From contig NZ_UHFN01000007.1 of assembly GCF_900459405.1 (NCBI RefSeq), forward strand, positions 2,046,001-2,110,000: 64,000 bases of DNA, in the 5' to 3' direction. This DNA comes from Streptococcus hyointestinalis. Lineage in GTDB: Bacteria > Bacillota > Bacilli > Lactobacillales > Streptococcaceae. Position numbers and translations under genes: made by a program. Positions 10,258 through 21,369 of the stretch are shown piece by piece; the stretch's first letter is position 1, and each line of letters begins with the position of its first letter. The notes under the pieces are model-generated. The model saw only the letters and a list, made by a program, of their open reading frames with translations. It was not told where the DNA came from and made no database searches.

Positions 10258-12336
10258 TTATTCACCGTTGTTTTTCTTAATAATTTCTTCTTGAACAGAC
10301 TTAGGAACATCTTCGTAGTGGTCAAATACCATCATGAAAGTACCACGTCCTTGAGTAGCTGAACGAAGAACAGTTGCGTAACCAAACATTTCTGCAAGTG
10401 GTACGTAAGCACGAACGACTTGAGTGTTACCACGAGCTTCCATACCGTCAACACGTCCACGACGAGCTGTCACGTGACCCATAACGTCACCAAGGTTTTC
10501 TTCTGGTGCTGTGATGGTTACAAGCATCATAGGCTCAAGGATAACTGGTTGTGCAGTCTTAGCAGCTTCTTTAAGGGCAAGAGATGCAGCAATCTTGAAG
10601 GCAGTTTCAGATGAGTCGACATCGTGGTATGAACCATCGTAAAGTTTCGCTTTGATGTCAACCATTGGGTAACCAGCAAGGACACCGTTTGCCATAGATT
10701 CTTCCAAACCTTTTTCAACCGCTGGAATGAATTCACGTGGAACCACACCACCGACGATAGCATTTTCAAACTCGAATCCTTTACCTTCTTCGTTTGGAGT
10801 GAATTCAATCCAAACATCACCAAATTGACCTTTACCACCTGATTGACGTTTGAAGAATCCACGTGCTTGTGTAGCAGCACGGAATGTTTCACGGTAAGAT
10901 ACTTGAGGTGCACCTACGTTTGCTTCAACCTTGAATTCACGTTTCATACGGTCAACAAGGACATCCAAGTGAAGCTCACCCATACCAGAGATAACTGTTT
11001 CACCAGTTTCAACGTTTGTTTCAACACGGAATGTTGGGTCTTCTTCAGCAAGTTTTTGAAGAGCGATACCCATCTTATCTTGGTCAGCTTTAGATTTTGG
11101 CTCAACCATCAATTGGATAACTGGTTCTGGAACTTCGATTGACTCAAGGATAACTTTAGCTTTTTCATCAGTCAATGAGTCACCAGTTGTTGTATCTTTC
11201 AAACCAACAGCAGCGGCGATGTCACCAGAGTAAACTGTTTCGATTTCTTTACGAGTGTTGGCGTGCATTTGAAGGATACGTCCGATACGTTCACGTTTAC
11301 CTTTAGTTGTGTTAAGCACGTAAGAACCTGAGTTCAAGACACCTGAGTAAACACGGAAGAAAGTCAAACGACCTACGAATGGGTCTGTCATGATCTTGAA
11401 GGCAAGCGCTGCAAATGGCTCATCATCAGACGCTGGACGTGTTTCTTCTTCGTCTGTATCTGGGTTGATACCTTTGATAGCAGGGATATCAAGTGGGCTT
11501 GGAAGGTAGTCAAGAACTGCGTCAAGCATCAATTGAACACCTTTATTTTTGAAGGCTGAACCACAAAGAACTGGGTAGAATTCAACGTTGATAGTTGCTT
11601 TACGGATAGCAGCTTTCAATTCGTCGTTTGTGATTTCTTCACCTTCAAGGTATTTCATCATAAGGTCTTCGTCAGTTTCTGCAACTGCTTCAACCAATTT
11701 TTCACGGTATTCTTGTGCTTGATCAAGGTATTCTGCAGGAATATCTTCTTCAAGGATGTCTGTACCAAGGTCGTTTGTGTAGATTTCAGCTTTCATCTTG
11801 ATAAGGTCGATGATACCACGGAAATCATCTTCTGAACCGATTGGCAATTGGATTGGGTGAGCATTTGCTTGAAGACGGTCGTGAAGTGTAGATACTGAGT
11901 AAAGGAAGTCTGCACCGATTTTGTCCATCTTGTTAGCAAATACGATACGAGGAACACCGTACTCAGTTGCTTGACGCCATACAGTTTCTGTTTGTGGTTC
12001 AACACCTGATTGTGCATCAAGAACAGTTACCGCACCGTCAAGAACACGAAGAGAACGTTGTACTTCGATAGTGAAGTCCACGTGCCCTGGTGTGTCGATA
12101 ATGTTTACACGAGTGTCTTTCCATTGCGCTGTTGTCGCAGCAGATGTGATAGTGATACCACGTTCTTGCTCTTGCTCCATCCAGTCCATTTGAGACGCAC
12201 CTTCGTGAGTTTCACCGATTTTGTGGATTTTACCAGTGTAGTAAAGGATACGCTCTGTTGTAGTAGTTTTACCAGCATCAACGTGAGCCATGATACCGAT
12301 ATTACGAGTTTTTTCAAGTGAAAATTCGCGTGCCAT
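10258..12336 (-). CDS. fusA: Elongation factor G
   Basis: Ribosomal translocase GTPase, 692 residues. G motifs: [23 protein letters not shown] and [11 protein letters not shown]. Domain II-V motifs such as [18 protein letters not shown] and the C-terminal [15 protein letters not shown] are present. In the usual str operon fusA follows rpsL-rpsG; here a terminator and a separate promoter lie between rpsG and fusA, so it can be expressed on its own. Confidence 0.98.
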   Translation of the reverse strand: MAREFSLEKTRNIGIMAHVDAGKTTTTERILYYTGKIHKIGETHEGASQMDWMEQEQERGITITSAATTAQWKDTRVNIIDTPGHVDFTIEVQRSLRVLDGAVTVLDAQSGVEPQTETVWRQATEYGVPRIVFANKMDKIGADFLYSVSTLHDRLQANAHPIQLPIGSEDDFRGIIDLIKMKAEIYTNDLGTDILEEDIPAEYLDQAQEYREKLVEAVAETDEDLMMKYLEGEEITNDELKAAIRKATINVEFYPVLCGSAFKNKGVQLMLDAVLDYLPSPLDIPAIKGINPDTDEEETRPASDDEPFAALAFKIMTDPFVGRLTFFRVYSGVLNSGSYVLNTTKGKRERIGRILQMHANTRKEIETVYSGDIAAAVGLKDTTTGDSLTDEKAKVILESIEVPEPVIQLMVEPKSKADQDKMGIALQKLAEEDPTFRVETNVETGETVISGMGELHLDVLVDRMKREFKVEANVGAPQVSYRETFRAATQARGFFKRQSGGKGQFGDVWIEFTPNEEGKGFEFENAIVGGVVPREFIPAVEKGLEESMANGVLAGYPMVDIKAKLYDGSYHDVDSSETAFKIAASLALKEAAKTAQPVILEPMMLVTITAPEENLGDVMGHVTARRGRVDGMEARGNTQVVRAYVPLAEMFGYATVLRSATQGRGTFMMVFDHYEDVPKSVQEEIIKKNNGE

Positions 12337-12367
12337 TGTTTTCTCCTATAAATTTTTAGTTTACTTT

Positions 12368-12418
12368 TCTATTATACCATTATTTGTAAAAAACGGATAG
12401 GCAGGACCTACCCGTTTT
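12368..12418 (-). promoter_or_regulatory. rpsLG terminator overlapping the fusA promoter
   Basis: A hairpin with arms ACGGGTAGG and CCTATCCGT (minus strand, one G-U; about 12391-12413) ends in T6 and should stop transcription from rpsG. Immediately downstream lies TGGTATAAT, an extended -10, about 35 bases before the fusA ATG. The -35 position would fall inside the hairpin. Confidence 0.65.
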
Positions 12419-12522
12419 TCTCATCATTTATAAAATGTGAACTAATTTTTTTGTAAATAGTTACATCCTACGAAATAAAGTTCAGCTTACAAATGTCTTC
12501 ACATCTTAACTGAACTCGGGCT

Positions 12523-12599
12523 AAGTATCTGGCAAAAAAGATAAATTCTCCTAGAGTCAAAAGACTCTTCGTCGCATTTCCTATTTTTGCTAGATACTT
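12523..12599 (-). repeat. Small inverted-repeat element in the rpsG-fusA spacer
   Basis: About 77 bases framed by near-perfect terminal inverted repeats (AAGTATCTGGCAAAAA at the left; AAGTATCTAGCAAAAA inverted at the right, one mismatch). A second, inner hairpin AGAGTC-AAAA-GACTCT sits in the middle. It lies in the 3' untranslated region of rpsG. The shape fits a miniature inverted-repeat element or a folded RNA processing site. Confidence 0.6.
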
Positions 12600-12621
12600 T
12601 ATACGCCCTCGTATCTTATTC

Positions 12622-13092
12622 TTACCAGCGGAAGTGTGCGAATGCACGGTTAGCTTCAGCCATACGGTGAGTGTCTTCACGTTTCTTAACAGATGCACCT
12701 GTGTTGTTTGCTGCATCCATGATTTCTTTTGCAAGACGGTCTTTCATAGTGTGTTCACCACGAGCACGTGAAGCGTTTACCAACCAACGAAGTCCAAGTG
12801 TTGTACGACGTTCTGGACGCACTTCAACTGGGACTTGGTAGTTAGAACCACCGACACGACGTGCACGTACTTCAAGTACAGGCATGATGTTTTCCATAGC
12901 TGTTTCAAACACTTCAAGAGCGTCGTTGCCTGTAGCTTCTTTGATTTGCTCAAAAGCATCGTAAACGATAGTAGCAGCTGTACCACGTTTACCATCAAGC
13001 ATAACACGGTTGATAAGACGTGTTACGATTTTTGAATTGTATAATGGATCTGGTAATACTTCGCGTTTTGGCGCTTGGTTTTTACGACTCAT
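12622..13092 (-). CDS. rpsG: Ribosomal protein S7
   Basis: Primary 16S 3'-domain binding protein, 156 residues, the usual length. Start [20 protein letters not shown]; conserved [17 protein letters not shown] and [18 protein letters not shown]. It follows rpsL by 22 bases on the same transcript. S7 is often the translational repressor of this operon; no specific site can be named here. Confidence 0.97.
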   Translation of the reverse strand: MSRKNQAPKREVLPDPLYNSKIVTRLINRVMLDGKRGTAATIVYDAFEQIKEATGNDALEVFETAMENIMPVLEVRARRVGGSNYQVPVEVRPERRTTLGLRWLVNASRARGEHTMKDRLAKEIMDAANNTGASVKKREDTHRMAEANRAFAHFRW

Positions 13093-13114
13093 TTTCTCTT
13101 ACCCTCCTATTTTC

Positions 13115-13528
13115 TTACCCTTTAGGGCGTTTTGCACCGTATTTAGAACGGCTTTGTTTACGGTCAGCAACACCTGCAGTATCAAGTGCACCACGAACGA
13201 TATGGTAACGTACCCCTGGAAGGTCTTTTACACGTCCACCACGGATAAGCACAACACTGTGTTCTTGAAGGTTGTGTCCGATACCTGGGATGTAAGCTGT
13301 TACTTCGATAAGGTTACTCAAACGTACACGAGCAAATTTACGAAGGGCAGAGTTAGGTTTTTTAGGTGTCATAGTACCAACACGAGTCGCAACACCACGT
13401 TTTTGAGGTGATGAGATATTTGTTGGAACTTTTTTGTGACTGTTATAACCAACGTTAAGCGCTGGTGATTTAGATTTTTCTACTTTAGATTTACGTGGTT
13501 TACGAACCAACTGGTTAATTGTAGGCAT
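13115..13528 (-). CDS. rpsL: Ribosomal protein S12
   Basis: Decoding-centre protein, 137 residues. [22 protein letters not shown] at the start and the [17 protein letters not shown] loop with both lysines that are changed in streptomycin resistance, so the sequence looks streptomycin-sensitive. First gene of the rpsL-rpsG unit, with a leader of about 130 bases and a strong promoter. Confidence 0.97.
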   Translation of the reverse strand: MPTINQLVRKPRKSKVEKSKSPALNVGYNSHKKVPTNISSPQKRGVATRVGTMTPKKPNSALRKFARVRLSNLIEVTAYIPGIGHNLQEHSVVLIRGGRVKDLPGVRYHIVRGALDTAGVADRKQSRSKYGAKRPKG

Positions 13529-13559
13529 CTACATTCTCCTGTTTTTTTTAGTTTTGGTT

Positions 13560-13639
13560 GATGATACACTTGGTGACAGCTATCATCTGTGTGTACTTTG
13601 CAACTATTGTCAGCACGTCTCTGTACACTTTTGAGAGAC
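13560..13639 (-). other. Structured rpsL leader
   Basis: Two hairpins can form in the 5' leader: GATGATA/TATCATC (13560-13566 with 13581-13587) and GTCTCT/AGAGAC (13617-13622 with 13634-13639). They may serve mRNA stability or autoregulation; no known family is recognised. Confidence 0.4.
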
Positions 13640-13660
13640 CAAAAGTAAAAAGTACCGTCT

Positions 13661-13692
13661 ATTATAGTAACATGTTTCACTTTTTTCGTCAA
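13661..13692 (-). promoter_or_regulatory. rpsL-rpsG promoter
   Basis: TTGACG at 13687-13692. The -10 is either TACTAT (13664-13669, 17-base spacer) or the overlapping TATAAT (13661-13666, 20-base spacer). Confidence 0.7.
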
Positions 13693-13724
13693 TGGATTTT
13701 TCGCTCTTTTTTGCGATAAACATC

Positions 13725-14168
13725 CTAGCGCTGCTTTGTATCAAGGATGATAGTGACGGGTCCGTCATTTTCAAGTGTGACCTGCATGTCTGCGCCGAAG
13801 ATACCCGTTTCTACCGGCACACTTTGTGCTAGCTTGTCATTAAACTGCTCATAATAGTCTTTAGCAAGGGTGGGGTTTGCTGCACCTGTAAAGGCAGGGC
13901 GATTGCCCTTTTTCGTCTCAGCAAAGAGAGTAAACTGTGACACGGATAAAATGCTCCCTTTGATGTCCTTGATAGACAGGTTCATCTTGCCAGCTTCATC
14001 TGAGAAGATACGCATGTTGACAATCTTGCGACAAGCATAGTCCAAATCTTCTTGCGTGTCATCGGGCGCTACACCGACTAGAAGCAAGAGCCCATCAGCA
14101 ATCTCTGCAATGACCTCATCTGATACAGCAACTTGTGCCGTCTTGACTCGTTGAATAATAACTCGCAT
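13725..14168 (-). CDS. dtd: D-aminoacyl-tRNA deacylase
   Basis: Removes D-amino acids from mischarged tRNA. 147 residues, family length. [15 protein letters not shown] at the N-terminus, the SVSQFTL catalytic strand and the NDGPVT Gly-cisPro motif near the C-terminus. It starts 9 bases after the rel stop, so rel-dtd is an operon, the usual Firmicute pairing. Confidence 0.95.
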   Translation of the reverse strand: MRVIIQRVKTAQVAVSDEVIAEIADGLLLLVGVAPDDTQEDLDYACRKIVNMRIFSDEAGKMNLSIKDIKGSILSVSQFTLFAETKKGNRPAFTGAANPTLAKDYYEQFNDKLAQSVPVETGIFGADMQVTLENDGPVTIILDTKQR

Positions 14169-14177
14169 GCTGTCTCC

Positions 14178-16400
14178 TTAGCCGTTTGTGCGTTTGACAG
14201 AGTAAACGTCAGGGATGATTTTTATCTTGTCAACAACTGTGGTCAGGTGAGACAGGTTTGGAATGCCAAAGCTGACATGGATATTAGCAAATTTCATGTC
14301 TTTTGTTGGCTGAGCATTGACCGTAGAGATACTCTTTGTAGCGTTACTGAGCGTCTGTAACACATCATTTAGCAAGCCACTGCGATTGAGCCCGTAAATG
14401 TCAATCTCTGCCATGTATTCTTTGCTGTCGTTTGTGGTCGTATCCCACTCTACATCAACCAAGCGCTGCTCATAGTTTTCCTGGCTTTTTAAATTGTGGC
14501 AATCCGCACGGTGAATGGCTACCCCACGTCCTTTGGTGATGTAGCCCTCAATGGCGTCTCCTGGAACAGGATTACAGCATTTGGCGATACGCATGAGGAG
14601 CCCAGACGCTCCTTGAATGATAACGCCATTTTCGCTGCGGACTTTAAGGACTTCTTTTTTCTCTTTTTTAACCTCGCCGCCGTTCATGAGCTCTTCTGCT
14701 TCTGCCTTGGCTTTAGCGCGCTCTTCCTCACGGCGTTCTTTTTCGGTCAAGCGGTTAAAGACCGTCACAGGACTCAAATCACCAAAACCAACCGCTGCAT
14801 AGAGGGCTTCCTCACTGCGCACGCTTAGCCGTGGCAAAATGGCATCAATATGCTTTTTATCCAGATATTTGTTAGCAACATAGCCCTGCTCTTGGAAATA
14901 AGACACCAGCATGTCACGCCCTTTGCTGACAGAGAGCTCCTTGTCTTGATTTTTAAAGAATTGACGGATTTTGTTGCGGGCTTTATTGGTCTTGACAATC
15001 TTAATCCAATCTCTGCTTGGTCCAAAAGAATTAGGATTGGTGATGATTTCAACGACATCGCCAGTTTTTAACTTAGCGGTCAAAGGCACCATGCGTCCAT
15101 TGACACGAGCGCCAGTCGCTTTTTCACCGACCTGCGTGTGAATAGCATAGGCAAAATCAATCGGTCCTGAGTCCTTTGGCAACTCCTGCACGGCACCAGT
15201 AGGTGTAAAGACATAGATACGCTCTGTAAAGATGTCTTCCTTGACAGAGTCGACAAATTCCTTGGCGTCACCACCTGAGTCTGCCTGCAGCTCAACCAAC
15301 TCTTTTATCCAGTTCATGCCAAGCGCTTGCTCTTGCGAGTTAACCTTACCTTTGATACCTTTTTTATAAGCCCAGTGCGCAGCAACCCCGTATTCAGCGA
15401 CTTCGTGCATTTCCTTGGTGCGGATTTGAATCTCGATAGGACCTTTAGGACCGTAGACCGTCGTGTGGATTGACTGGTAGCCATTTGCCTTTGGCGCTGC
15501 AATGTAGTCCTTGAAACGTCCTGGCATTGGACGCCAAAGCTCGTGGATGTAGCCAACCATGGCATAGACATCACTTGGGCTCTCCATGATACAGCGAATG
15601 GCAATCAAGTCGTAAATCTGGTCAAAGCGTTTTTTCTTGTCCCGCATTTTGCGATAAATCGAGTAGATATGCTTAGGACGCCCGTAAACGTCACCGTAAA
15701 GCCCTTGCTCTTCGGTGTAGTCCTTGATTTTTTTGACAATCTCATCCACCAAAGCTTCACGCTCACGGCGCTTCTCACTCATCATGTGTGAAATCTTGTA
15801 AAACTCGACTTCATTGAGATAGCGAAACGATAAATCCTCTAGCTCCCACTTGATACGACTAATCCCCAAACGGTGCGCTAGCGGTGCGTAAATCTCCATG
15901 GTCTCACGTGAGATACGCTCTTGCTTGTCTTTTCGTAGGTGCTTGAGGGTACGCATATTGTGTAGGCGGTCAGCTAGCTTAACCAAAATCACACGGATGT
16001 CCTTTGACATTGCCATGAGCATTTTGCGGTGATTTTCAGCTAGTTGTTCCTCATGGCTCTTGTACTCCACTTTACCCAGCTTTGTCACGCCATCGACAAT
16101 ATCACGTGCGTCCTTGCCAAAATTTTCCTCAATATCGTCAAGCGTTCGGTCAGTGTCCTCAACCACATCGTGTAAAAAACCACACGCCACTGTCACCGCA
16201 TCCAGCTGTAGGTCTGCTAAAATCCCAGCCACTTGGATAGGGTGGATAATATAAGGCTCCCCTGACTTTCGCACTTGTGTGATGTGCGCTTCTGTCGCAT
16301 AATCAAGCGCCTTTTTGACATAAGCCACATCAGAATCATTCATATACTTTTGGGTGAGTGCTACAACCTCATCCCCCGTTAAATTTACAATTTTTGCCAT
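14178..16400 (-). CDS. relA: Bifunctional (p)ppGpp synthetase/hydrolase Rel
   Basis: Long RSH enzyme of the stringent response, 740 residues. The HD hydrolase domain shows HPIQVAGIL and GFLHDVVEDTD; the synthetase domain has RPMPGRFKDYIAAPKANGYQSIHT; TGS (YVFTPTGAVQELPKDSGPIDFAYAIHT) and a C-terminal ACT domain follow. All key HD residues are present, so hydrolase activity is expected. An extended -10 (TGGTACAAT) precedes it. Confidence 0.97.
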   Translation of the reverse strand: MAKIVNLTGDEVVALTQKYMNDSDVAYVKKALDYATEAHITQVRKSGEPYIIHPIQVAGILADLQLDAVTVACGFLHDVVEDTDRTLDDIEENFGKDARDIVDGVTKLGKVEYKSHEEQLAENHRKMLMAMSKDIRVILVKLADRLHNMRTLKHLRKDKQERISRETMEIYAPLAHRLGISRIKWELEDLSFRYLNEVEFYKISHMMSEKRREREALVDEIVKKIKDYTEEQGLYGDVYGRPKHIYSIYRKMRDKKKRFDQIYDLIAIRCIMESPSDVYAMVGYIHELWRPMPGRFKDYIAAPKANGYQSIHTTVYGPKGPIEIQIRTKEMHEVAEYGVAAHWAYKKGIKGKVNSQEQALGMNWIKELVELQADSGGDAKEFVDSVKEDIFTERIYVFTPTGAVQELPKDSGPIDFAYAIHTQVGEKATGARVNGRMVPLTAKLKTGDVVEIITNPNSFGPSRDWIKIVKTNKARNKIRQFFKNQDKELSVSKGRDMLVSYFQEQGYVANKYLDKKHIDAILPRLSVRSEEALYAAVGFGDLSPVTVFNRLTEKERREEERAKAKAEAEELMNGGEVKKEKKEVLKVRSENGVIIQGASGLLMRIAKCCNPVPGDAIEGYITKGRGVAIHRADCHNLKSQENYEQRLVDVEWDTTTNDSKEYMAEIDIYGLNRSGLLNDVLQTLSNATKSISTVNAQPTKDMKFANIHVSFGIPNLSHLTTVVDKIKIIPDVYSVKRTNG

Positions 16401-16519
16401 ACATTTCCTCGTCCGAATTGTCTTTTTCCTATTGTACCACTTTTAGGGCAAAAAGAAAAAGCCCTAGACCTTGCCAGCGAGATGACATTTTGTTAGACTA
16501 TTGACAACTAGGAGGAATC

Positions 16520-16975
16520 ATGACTATTACGATTATCTATATTAGCCTGAGTGGCAATACCGAGAGTTTTGTCAAGCGTCTGTCAAGTTATCTCAAAACC
16601 TGGCACCAGATAGACACCAAGCTCATCAATATCAAAGAACTCGACCACACGACCTTTCCTGTGACAGAACCTTTTGTCGCTATGCTGCCAACTTATCTCG
16701 AGGGGGGAAATGGTGTCGATAACGGCGATGTCGAGATTTTAACAACACCTCTTGGTGACTTTATCGCTGCTCATGACAACTACAAATCCTGCTATGGTAT
16801 CGTAGGCTCTGGCAATCGCAACTTCAACCATCAATTTTGCCTAACCGCCAAGCAATACGCTAAGCGCTTTGGCTTTCCTGTCCTAGATGAGTTTGAACTG
16901 CGTGGCACATCTAGTGATATTGAGCGTATCGCAGGTAAAATCATTGCCGCCCAAGAGGCATTTGATGTAGACTAA
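16520..16975 (+). CDS. nrdI: NrdI-like flavodoxin
   Basis: Flavodoxin-like protein that keeps class Ib ribonucleotide reductase in its active Mn(III)-tyrosyl form. The 151 residues start [21 protein letters not shown], the FMN phosphate loop of NrdI, and contain [24 protein letters not shown], the family core. It stands alone, without nrdE/nrdF nearby, divergent from rel. An AGGAGG ribosome site precedes the ATG and a terminator follows. Confidence 0.88.
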   Translation: MTITIIYISLSGNTESFVKRLSSYLKTWHQIDTKLINIKELDHTTFPVTEPFVAMLPTYLEGGNGVDNGDVEILTTPLGDFIAAHDNYKSCYGIVGSGNRNFNHQFCLTAKQYAKRFGFPVLDEFELRGTSSDIERIAGKIIAAQEAFDVD

Positions 16976-16998
16976 AAGCACCTTTGAGGTGCTTTTTT
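16974..16998 (+). terminator. Terminator between nrdI and argH
   Basis: AAAAGCACCT-TTG-AGGTGCTTTT; T-runs on both strands, so it can serve both convergent genes. Confidence 0.85.
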
Positions 16999-16999
16999 C

Positions 17000-18382
17000 T
17001 TATCCTAACTCAGCTTTTGCTGCTTCGATTTGCCATTTGACTTGGTCAAAGCCAGTTCCGCCAAGCGAATGACGGCGCTTGACAGCATTGTAAGGGTCTA
17101 AGACGGTGTAAACATCATTGTCAATGACATCAGAGAGTTCTTGGTAACTCTCTAAGCTGACATCCTGCAGGTAAATGCCTTTCTTGCTGCACTCAAGCAC
17201 CAGCTTTCCAACGATTTCATGCGCTTTTCTAAAAGGCACACCTTTACTAGCCAGATAATCCGCAAGCTCTGTAGCATTTGAAAAATCCTTTTGCGTGGAT
17301 GACTTCATGCGTTCTTTATTGACCGTCATGCTGCCTAGCATGCCAGCAAGGATGTCAATCGCCACTGTGATGGTCTCTGCGGTGTCAAACATGCCTTCCT
17401 TATCTTCTTGTAAATCTTTATTATAAGCCAGAGGAAGGGACTTCATCACTGTCAGTAAACCGATGAGATTACCATAGACCCGCCCAGACTTGCCACGAAT
17501 GAGCTCTGCCATGTCAGGGTTTTTCTTTTGTGGCATGATGGATGAGCCTGTCGAGAAAGTATCAGACAAGGTGACAAACTGATACTCATGGCTACACCAG
17601 TTGATGATTTCCTCGCAAAAACGACTCATGTGTATCATGAGGATACTGGCATTGGAGAGAAATTCCAAGATAAAATCACGATCTGACACGGCATCAAGGG
17701 AATTGCGATAAGGCGTAGAAAAGCCCATCAAGTCAGCTGTCAAGTTCCTGTCAATGGGAAAAGTCGTCCCAGCTAGAGCCGCAGCCCCAAGAGGCGAGAG
17801 GTCAGTGTGCTTGACGTTAAAGCTAAAGCGCTCGCTGTCTCGTGTAAACATACTATAGTAAGCCATAAGATGATGTCCAAAAGAGATGGGCTGTGCGTGC
17901 TGTAAGTGCGTATAGCCTGGCATGATGGTCTCGATGTTATCCTCAGCCAGCTTGACGATAACACGGCGTAGGTTTTCGAGCTTTTCTGTAACCTCACTAA
18001 GCTTCGCTTTTAAGTACAAGTGCATATCTGTTGCTACTTGGTCGTTACGTGAGCGTGCGGTGTGCAGTTTTCCTGCGACACTACCAATCTCGTCTGTCAG
18101 CAGCTGCTCGATATTCATGTGAATGTCTTCGTTGGTGACATCAAAAGTCAGCTCCCCTGCCTTGTACTTTCTAAGCAAGGTCTCAAGCCCTGCCTTAATC
18201 ATCTCGGCATCGTCTTTTGAGATGATACCTGTCGCACCCAGCATGGTGACGTGAGCGATGGAGCCTTCGATGTCGTACTGCGCCATTTTCTGGTCAAAGG
18301 AGATAGAAGCTCCAAACTCCTCGACCCATTTTTCAAGGCTGGCTTCAAAACGTCCGCCCCATAATTTATGATTTTCTGTCAT
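17000..18382 (-). CDS. argH: Argininosuccinate lyase
   Basis: Last step of arginine synthesis: argininosuccinate to arginine and fumarate. 460 residues. The superfamily signature [12 protein letters not shown] is intact, with [18 protein letters not shown] and the [13 protein letters not shown] catalytic region. It follows argG by 35 bases, an argGH operon. The strain should be able to use citrulline for arginine synthesis. Confidence 0.97.
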   Translation of the reverse strand: MTENHKLWGGRFEASLEKWVEEFGASISFDQKMAQYDIEGSIAHVTMLGATGIISKDDAEMIKAGLETLLRKYKAGELTFDVTNEDIHMNIEQLLTDEIGSVAGKLHTARSRNDQVATDMHLYLKAKLSEVTEKLENLRRVIVKLAEDNIETIMPGYTHLQHAQPISFGHHLMAYYSMFTRDSERFSFNVKHTDLSPLGAAALAGTTFPIDRNLTADLMGFSTPYRNSLDAVSDRDFILEFLSNASILMIHMSRFCEEIINWCSHEYQFVTLSDTFSTGSSIMPQKKNPDMAELIRGKSGRVYGNLIGLLTVMKSLPLAYNKDLQEDKEGMFDTAETITVAIDILAGMLGSMTVNKERMKSSTQKDFSNATELADYLASKGVPFRKAHEIVGKLVLECSKKGIYLQDVSLESYQELSDVIDNDVYTVLDPYNAVKRRHSLGGTGFDQVKWQIEAAKAELG

Positions 18383-18417
18383 AATCTCTCCTCTTTGTCG
18401 TTTGCGTAGCCAAGTGC

Positions 18418-19620
18418 TTAGTCATTCAGTTCAGGGGGATTGACTTGGCTGTTGACCTGTGTTGGTAGTCCCCAGAGTTTGATAAAGCCTACAGCTGCTT
18501 CTTGGTCAAAGCTATCTGCTGCTGTGTAAGTGGCTAGATTTTCATCGTAGAGGGAATTGTCTGATTGACGAGCAACCACAACTGCTGAGCCTTTGTAGAG
18601 TTTGACTTTAGCCGTACCGTTGACCACTTTTTGTGTTTCTTTGATATAAGCAATAATCGCTTTGGTCGCTGGGCTAAACCAGAGAGCGTTGTAGATGAGA
18701 TTTGAGAGCTCGTTTTCTAAAATAGGCTTGAAGTGGGACACCTCACGCACCAGCGTAATATCCTCAATCTCCTTGTGAGCAGCAAGCAAAGTCACAGCAC
18801 CAGGGCACTCGTAAATCTCACGTGATTTGATACCGACCAGACGGTTTTCAACGTGGTCAATACGTCCCACACCGTGCTTTCCTGCTTGGGCGTTGAGCGC
18901 TTGAATGAGGTCTGCTAGCTTCATCTCCTTGCCATCTAGCGCAACAGGAACGCCCTCTTTAAAGGTGATGTCCACATACTCTGGGGTATCAGGAGCGTCC
19001 TCTGCTGCATTTGTAATACCAAAGGCATCTTCAGGCGCTTGATTCCATGGATTTTCGAGGATACCACATTCATTAGCACGTCCCCAGAGGTTTTGGTCGA
19101 CAGAGTAAGGATTGTCAAGGTCTGCTGGGACTGGGACACCGTTTTCCTTGGCATAGGTGATTTCTTCTTCACGTGACCATTTCCACTCACGCACAGGAGC
19201 GATGACTTTTAGACTTGGGTCAAGCGCAGCGATTGCCACCTCAAAACGCACTTGGTCATTTCCCTTACCCGTACAGCCGTGGGCAATGGTTGTGGCACCA
19301 GTCTTATGGGCTATCTCAACCAACTTTTTAGAGATAATAGGACGGCTAAGCGCAGAAACTAGTGGGTACTTTTGCTCGTACATGGCATGGGCTTGCAGAG
19401 CAGGAAGAACGTAGTTTTCAGCAAACTCATCCTTGACGTCAAGCACATAAGACTCAAGCGCACCCACCTTTAGCGCCTTGTCATGAATGAAATCCAAATC
19501 CTTGCCCTCACCAACGTCCATGCAGACCGCTATCACATCATAGTCTTTTTTGAGCCAAGTAATAGCAACAGAGGTATCCAGACCGCCGGAATAGGCTAAA
19601 ATTACTTTTTCTTTTGTCAT
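18418..19620 (-). CDS. argG: Argininosuccinate synthase
   Basis: ATP-dependent joining of citrulline and aspartate. The start chosen is [19 protein letters not shown] at 19620 (400 residues), where the PP-loop AYSGGLDTS lies at its normal place; the frame is open to 19656. Further motifs are [17 protein letters not shown] and [13 protein letters not shown]. The C-terminus is a few residues longer than in many relatives. A consensus promoter, overlapped by an ARG-box-like sequence, lies 55-85 bases upstream. Confidence 0.97.
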   Translation of the reverse strand: MTKEKVILAYSGGLDTSVAITWLKKDYDVIAVCMDVGEGKDLDFIHDKALKVGALESYVLDVKDEFAENYVLPALQAHAMYEQKYPLVSALSRPIISKKLVEIAHKTGATTIAHGCTGKGNDQVRFEVAIAALDPSLKVIAPVREWKWSREEEITYAKENGVPVPADLDNPYSVDQNLWGRANECGILENPWNQAPEDAFGITNAAEDAPDTPEYVDITFKEGVPVALDGKEMKLADLIQALNAQAGKHGVGRIDHVENRLVGIKSREIYECPGAVTLLAAHKEIEDITLVREVSHFKPILENELSNLIYNALWFSPATKAIIAYIKETQKVVNGTAKVKLYKGSAVVVARQSDNSLYDENLATYTAADSFDQEAAVGFIKLWGLPTQVNSQVNPPELND

Positions 19621-19662
19621 CGCAAGTTCTCTTTTCTTTATAAATATTACCACCATTTACGG

Positions 19663-19703
19663 TTTGTACGCATAATTATACAACTACTTATTCTCTCTGT
19701 CAA
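19663..19703 (-). promoter_or_regulatory. argGH promoter with ARG-box-like sequence
   Basis: TTGACA (19698-19703), 17 bases, TATAAT (19675-19680). The -10 is part of TGTATAATTATGCGTACA (about 19665-19682), which resembles the ARG boxes bound by ArgR/AhrC. Repression by arginine is the likely control. Confidence 0.75.
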
Positions 19704-19751
19704 GACTTTTTTGCAAAAAAAATGCGATTATTTTAAAAATATTCGTATATA

Positions 19752-19784
19752 CAAAAAATCTGATAACCCAAAAGGTTATCAGAT
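19752..19784 (-). terminator. Terminator of gltX
   Basis: CTGATAACC-CAAAA-GGTTATCAG with a T-run on the minus strand right after the gltX stop. Confidence 0.88.
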
Positions 19785-19789
19785 TGTGA

Positions 19790-21253
19790 TTAGCTAATGA
19801 GTTCAAGCACGTTTGAGAGGTGTTGGATAGACTTCTCACGTCCAAGAAGATAGATAGTATCTGGCAACTCTGGTCCGTGCATTTCACCTGAGACGGCAAC
19901 ACGGATTGGCATAAAGAGGTTTTTGCCCTTAATGCCTGTTTCTTTTTGGACTGCCTTGATTTGTGGGAAGATATTGTCCACCACAAAGTCCTCGTCAGAG
20001 AGATTTTCCAGTTTTTCCTTGAAGGCAGTAAGCACTGTTGGCACAGTTTCCCCTTTTAGCACCTCGATAGCATCCTTACTCAAGACTGGATAGTCGGAGA
20101 AGAAGAGATCTGTCAATGGCACAATCTCGTCAGCTGACTTCATTTGTGGTTGGTAGAGTTTGACCAATTTCTCTGCTTTTTCCTTGTCCTCTAAGCGTCC
20201 AGCTTCTGCTAAGAATGGTTCACAAAGAGCAAAAATCGTCTCAAAATCCGCATGCTTGATGTAGTCATTGCTCATCCAGTCCAGTTTTTTCTGATCAAAG
20301 GCAGCTGGTGACTTGCTGAGGCGTTTTTCATCAAAGAGCTTGATAAGCTCTTCACGAGAGAAAATCTCGTCCTCACCACCTGGATTCCAACCCAAAAGAG
20401 CAATGAAGTTAAAGACTGCTTCTGGCAGATAGCCTTTCTTGCGGTAGTCTTCGATGAATTGAAGCGTGTTGGTATCACGTTTTGAGAGCTTTTTACCTGT
20501 TTCAGAGTTGATGATAAGGGTCATGTGTCCAAACTCTGGCGCTTCCCATCCCAGTGCTTCATAGACCATGAGCTGTTTTGGTGTGTTTGCGATGTGGTCG
20601 TCTCCACGGATAACGTGGGAAATTTCCATGAGGTGGTCGTCCACAACCACGGCAAAGTTATAAGTTGGGTAGCCATCACGCTTTTGGATAACCCAGTCAC
20701 CACCGATATTGCCACCTTCAAACTCGATGTCGCCCTTAACCATGTCATTCCACTTGTAGATACCCGCTTCATTGACCGCTAGACGCACCGTTGGGGTAAT
20801 GCCTGCTGCTTCACGCTCAGCGATATAAGCTGCCTTTTCGTCCTCACTCATACCGAGATACTCGTTGATATAGCGAGGAGTTTCGCCCGCTGCTTCCTGA
20901 CGTTCGCGCTCCGCAGCCAACTCTTCCTCAGTCACATAAGACTTGTAGGCTTTGCCTTCTGCCAAAAGCTGATCAATGTAGCCTTGGTAAAGCTCTAAGC
21001 GCTCAGACTGACGATACTTGTCATGCGTTTCTGGGCTTTCATCCCAGTCAATCCCTAACCAACGCAAGTTTTCAAGCTGTGAACGCTCACCGTCCTCCAC
21101 ATGACGTTTGCGGTCTGTATCTTCGATACGAATCACAAAAGTACCGCCATAATGACGGGCATAGAGATAGTTAAACAGTGCCGTACGGGCATTTCCGATA
21201 TGTAGTAGTCCTGTTGGACTTGGTGCGTAACGCACACGAATTTGCTTAGACAT
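19790..21253 (-). CDS. gltX: Glutamyl-tRNA synthetase
   Basis: Class I aminoacyl-tRNA synthetase, 487 residues. The HIGH-type motif is in [18 protein letters not shown] and the KMSKS-type motif in [10 protein letters not shown]. Like other Firmicute GltX it probably also charges tRNA-Gln, which is then amidated; that is family knowledge. It is transcribed alone, upstream of argGH. Confidence 0.97.
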   Translation of the reverse strand: MSKQIRVRYAPSPTGLLHIGNARTALFNYLYARHYGGTFVIRIEDTDRKRHVEDGERSQLENLRWLGIDWDESPETHDKYRQSERLELYQGYIDQLLAEGKAYKSYVTEEELAAERERQEAAGETPRYINEYLGMSEDEKAAYIAEREAAGITPTVRLAVNEAGIYKWNDMVKGDIEFEGGNIGGDWVIQKRDGYPTYNFAVVVDDHLMEISHVIRGDDHIANTPKQLMVYEALGWEAPEFGHMTLIINSETGKKLSKRDTNTLQFIEDYRKKGYLPEAVFNFIALLGWNPGGEDEIFSREELIKLFDEKRLSKSPAAFDQKKLDWMSNDYIKHADFETIFALCEPFLAEAGRLEDKEKAEKLVKLYQPQMKSADEIVPLTDLFFSDYPVLSKDAIEVLKGETVPTVLTAFKEKLENLSDEDFVVDNIFPQIKAVQKETGIKGKNLFMPIRVAVSGEMHGPELPDTIYLLGREKSIQHLSNVLELIS

Positions 21254-21369
21254 AGCATTCTCCTATACAATTTTCAATCGTTCCTATTATAGCACAAAAA
21301 TAAGGCAGGGACAAAATTCCCTAGACCTTATTTGTTTTTTCTTGACTTTGCCAAAAATCAGAGCAACAG

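Noticed and set aside
19740..19747. Perfect TACGAATA (minus strand) upstream of argG
   Set aside because: It lies directly behind the gltX terminator and argG has its own consensus promoter; an 8-base match is expected by chance about twice in the window, and another sits inside infA.
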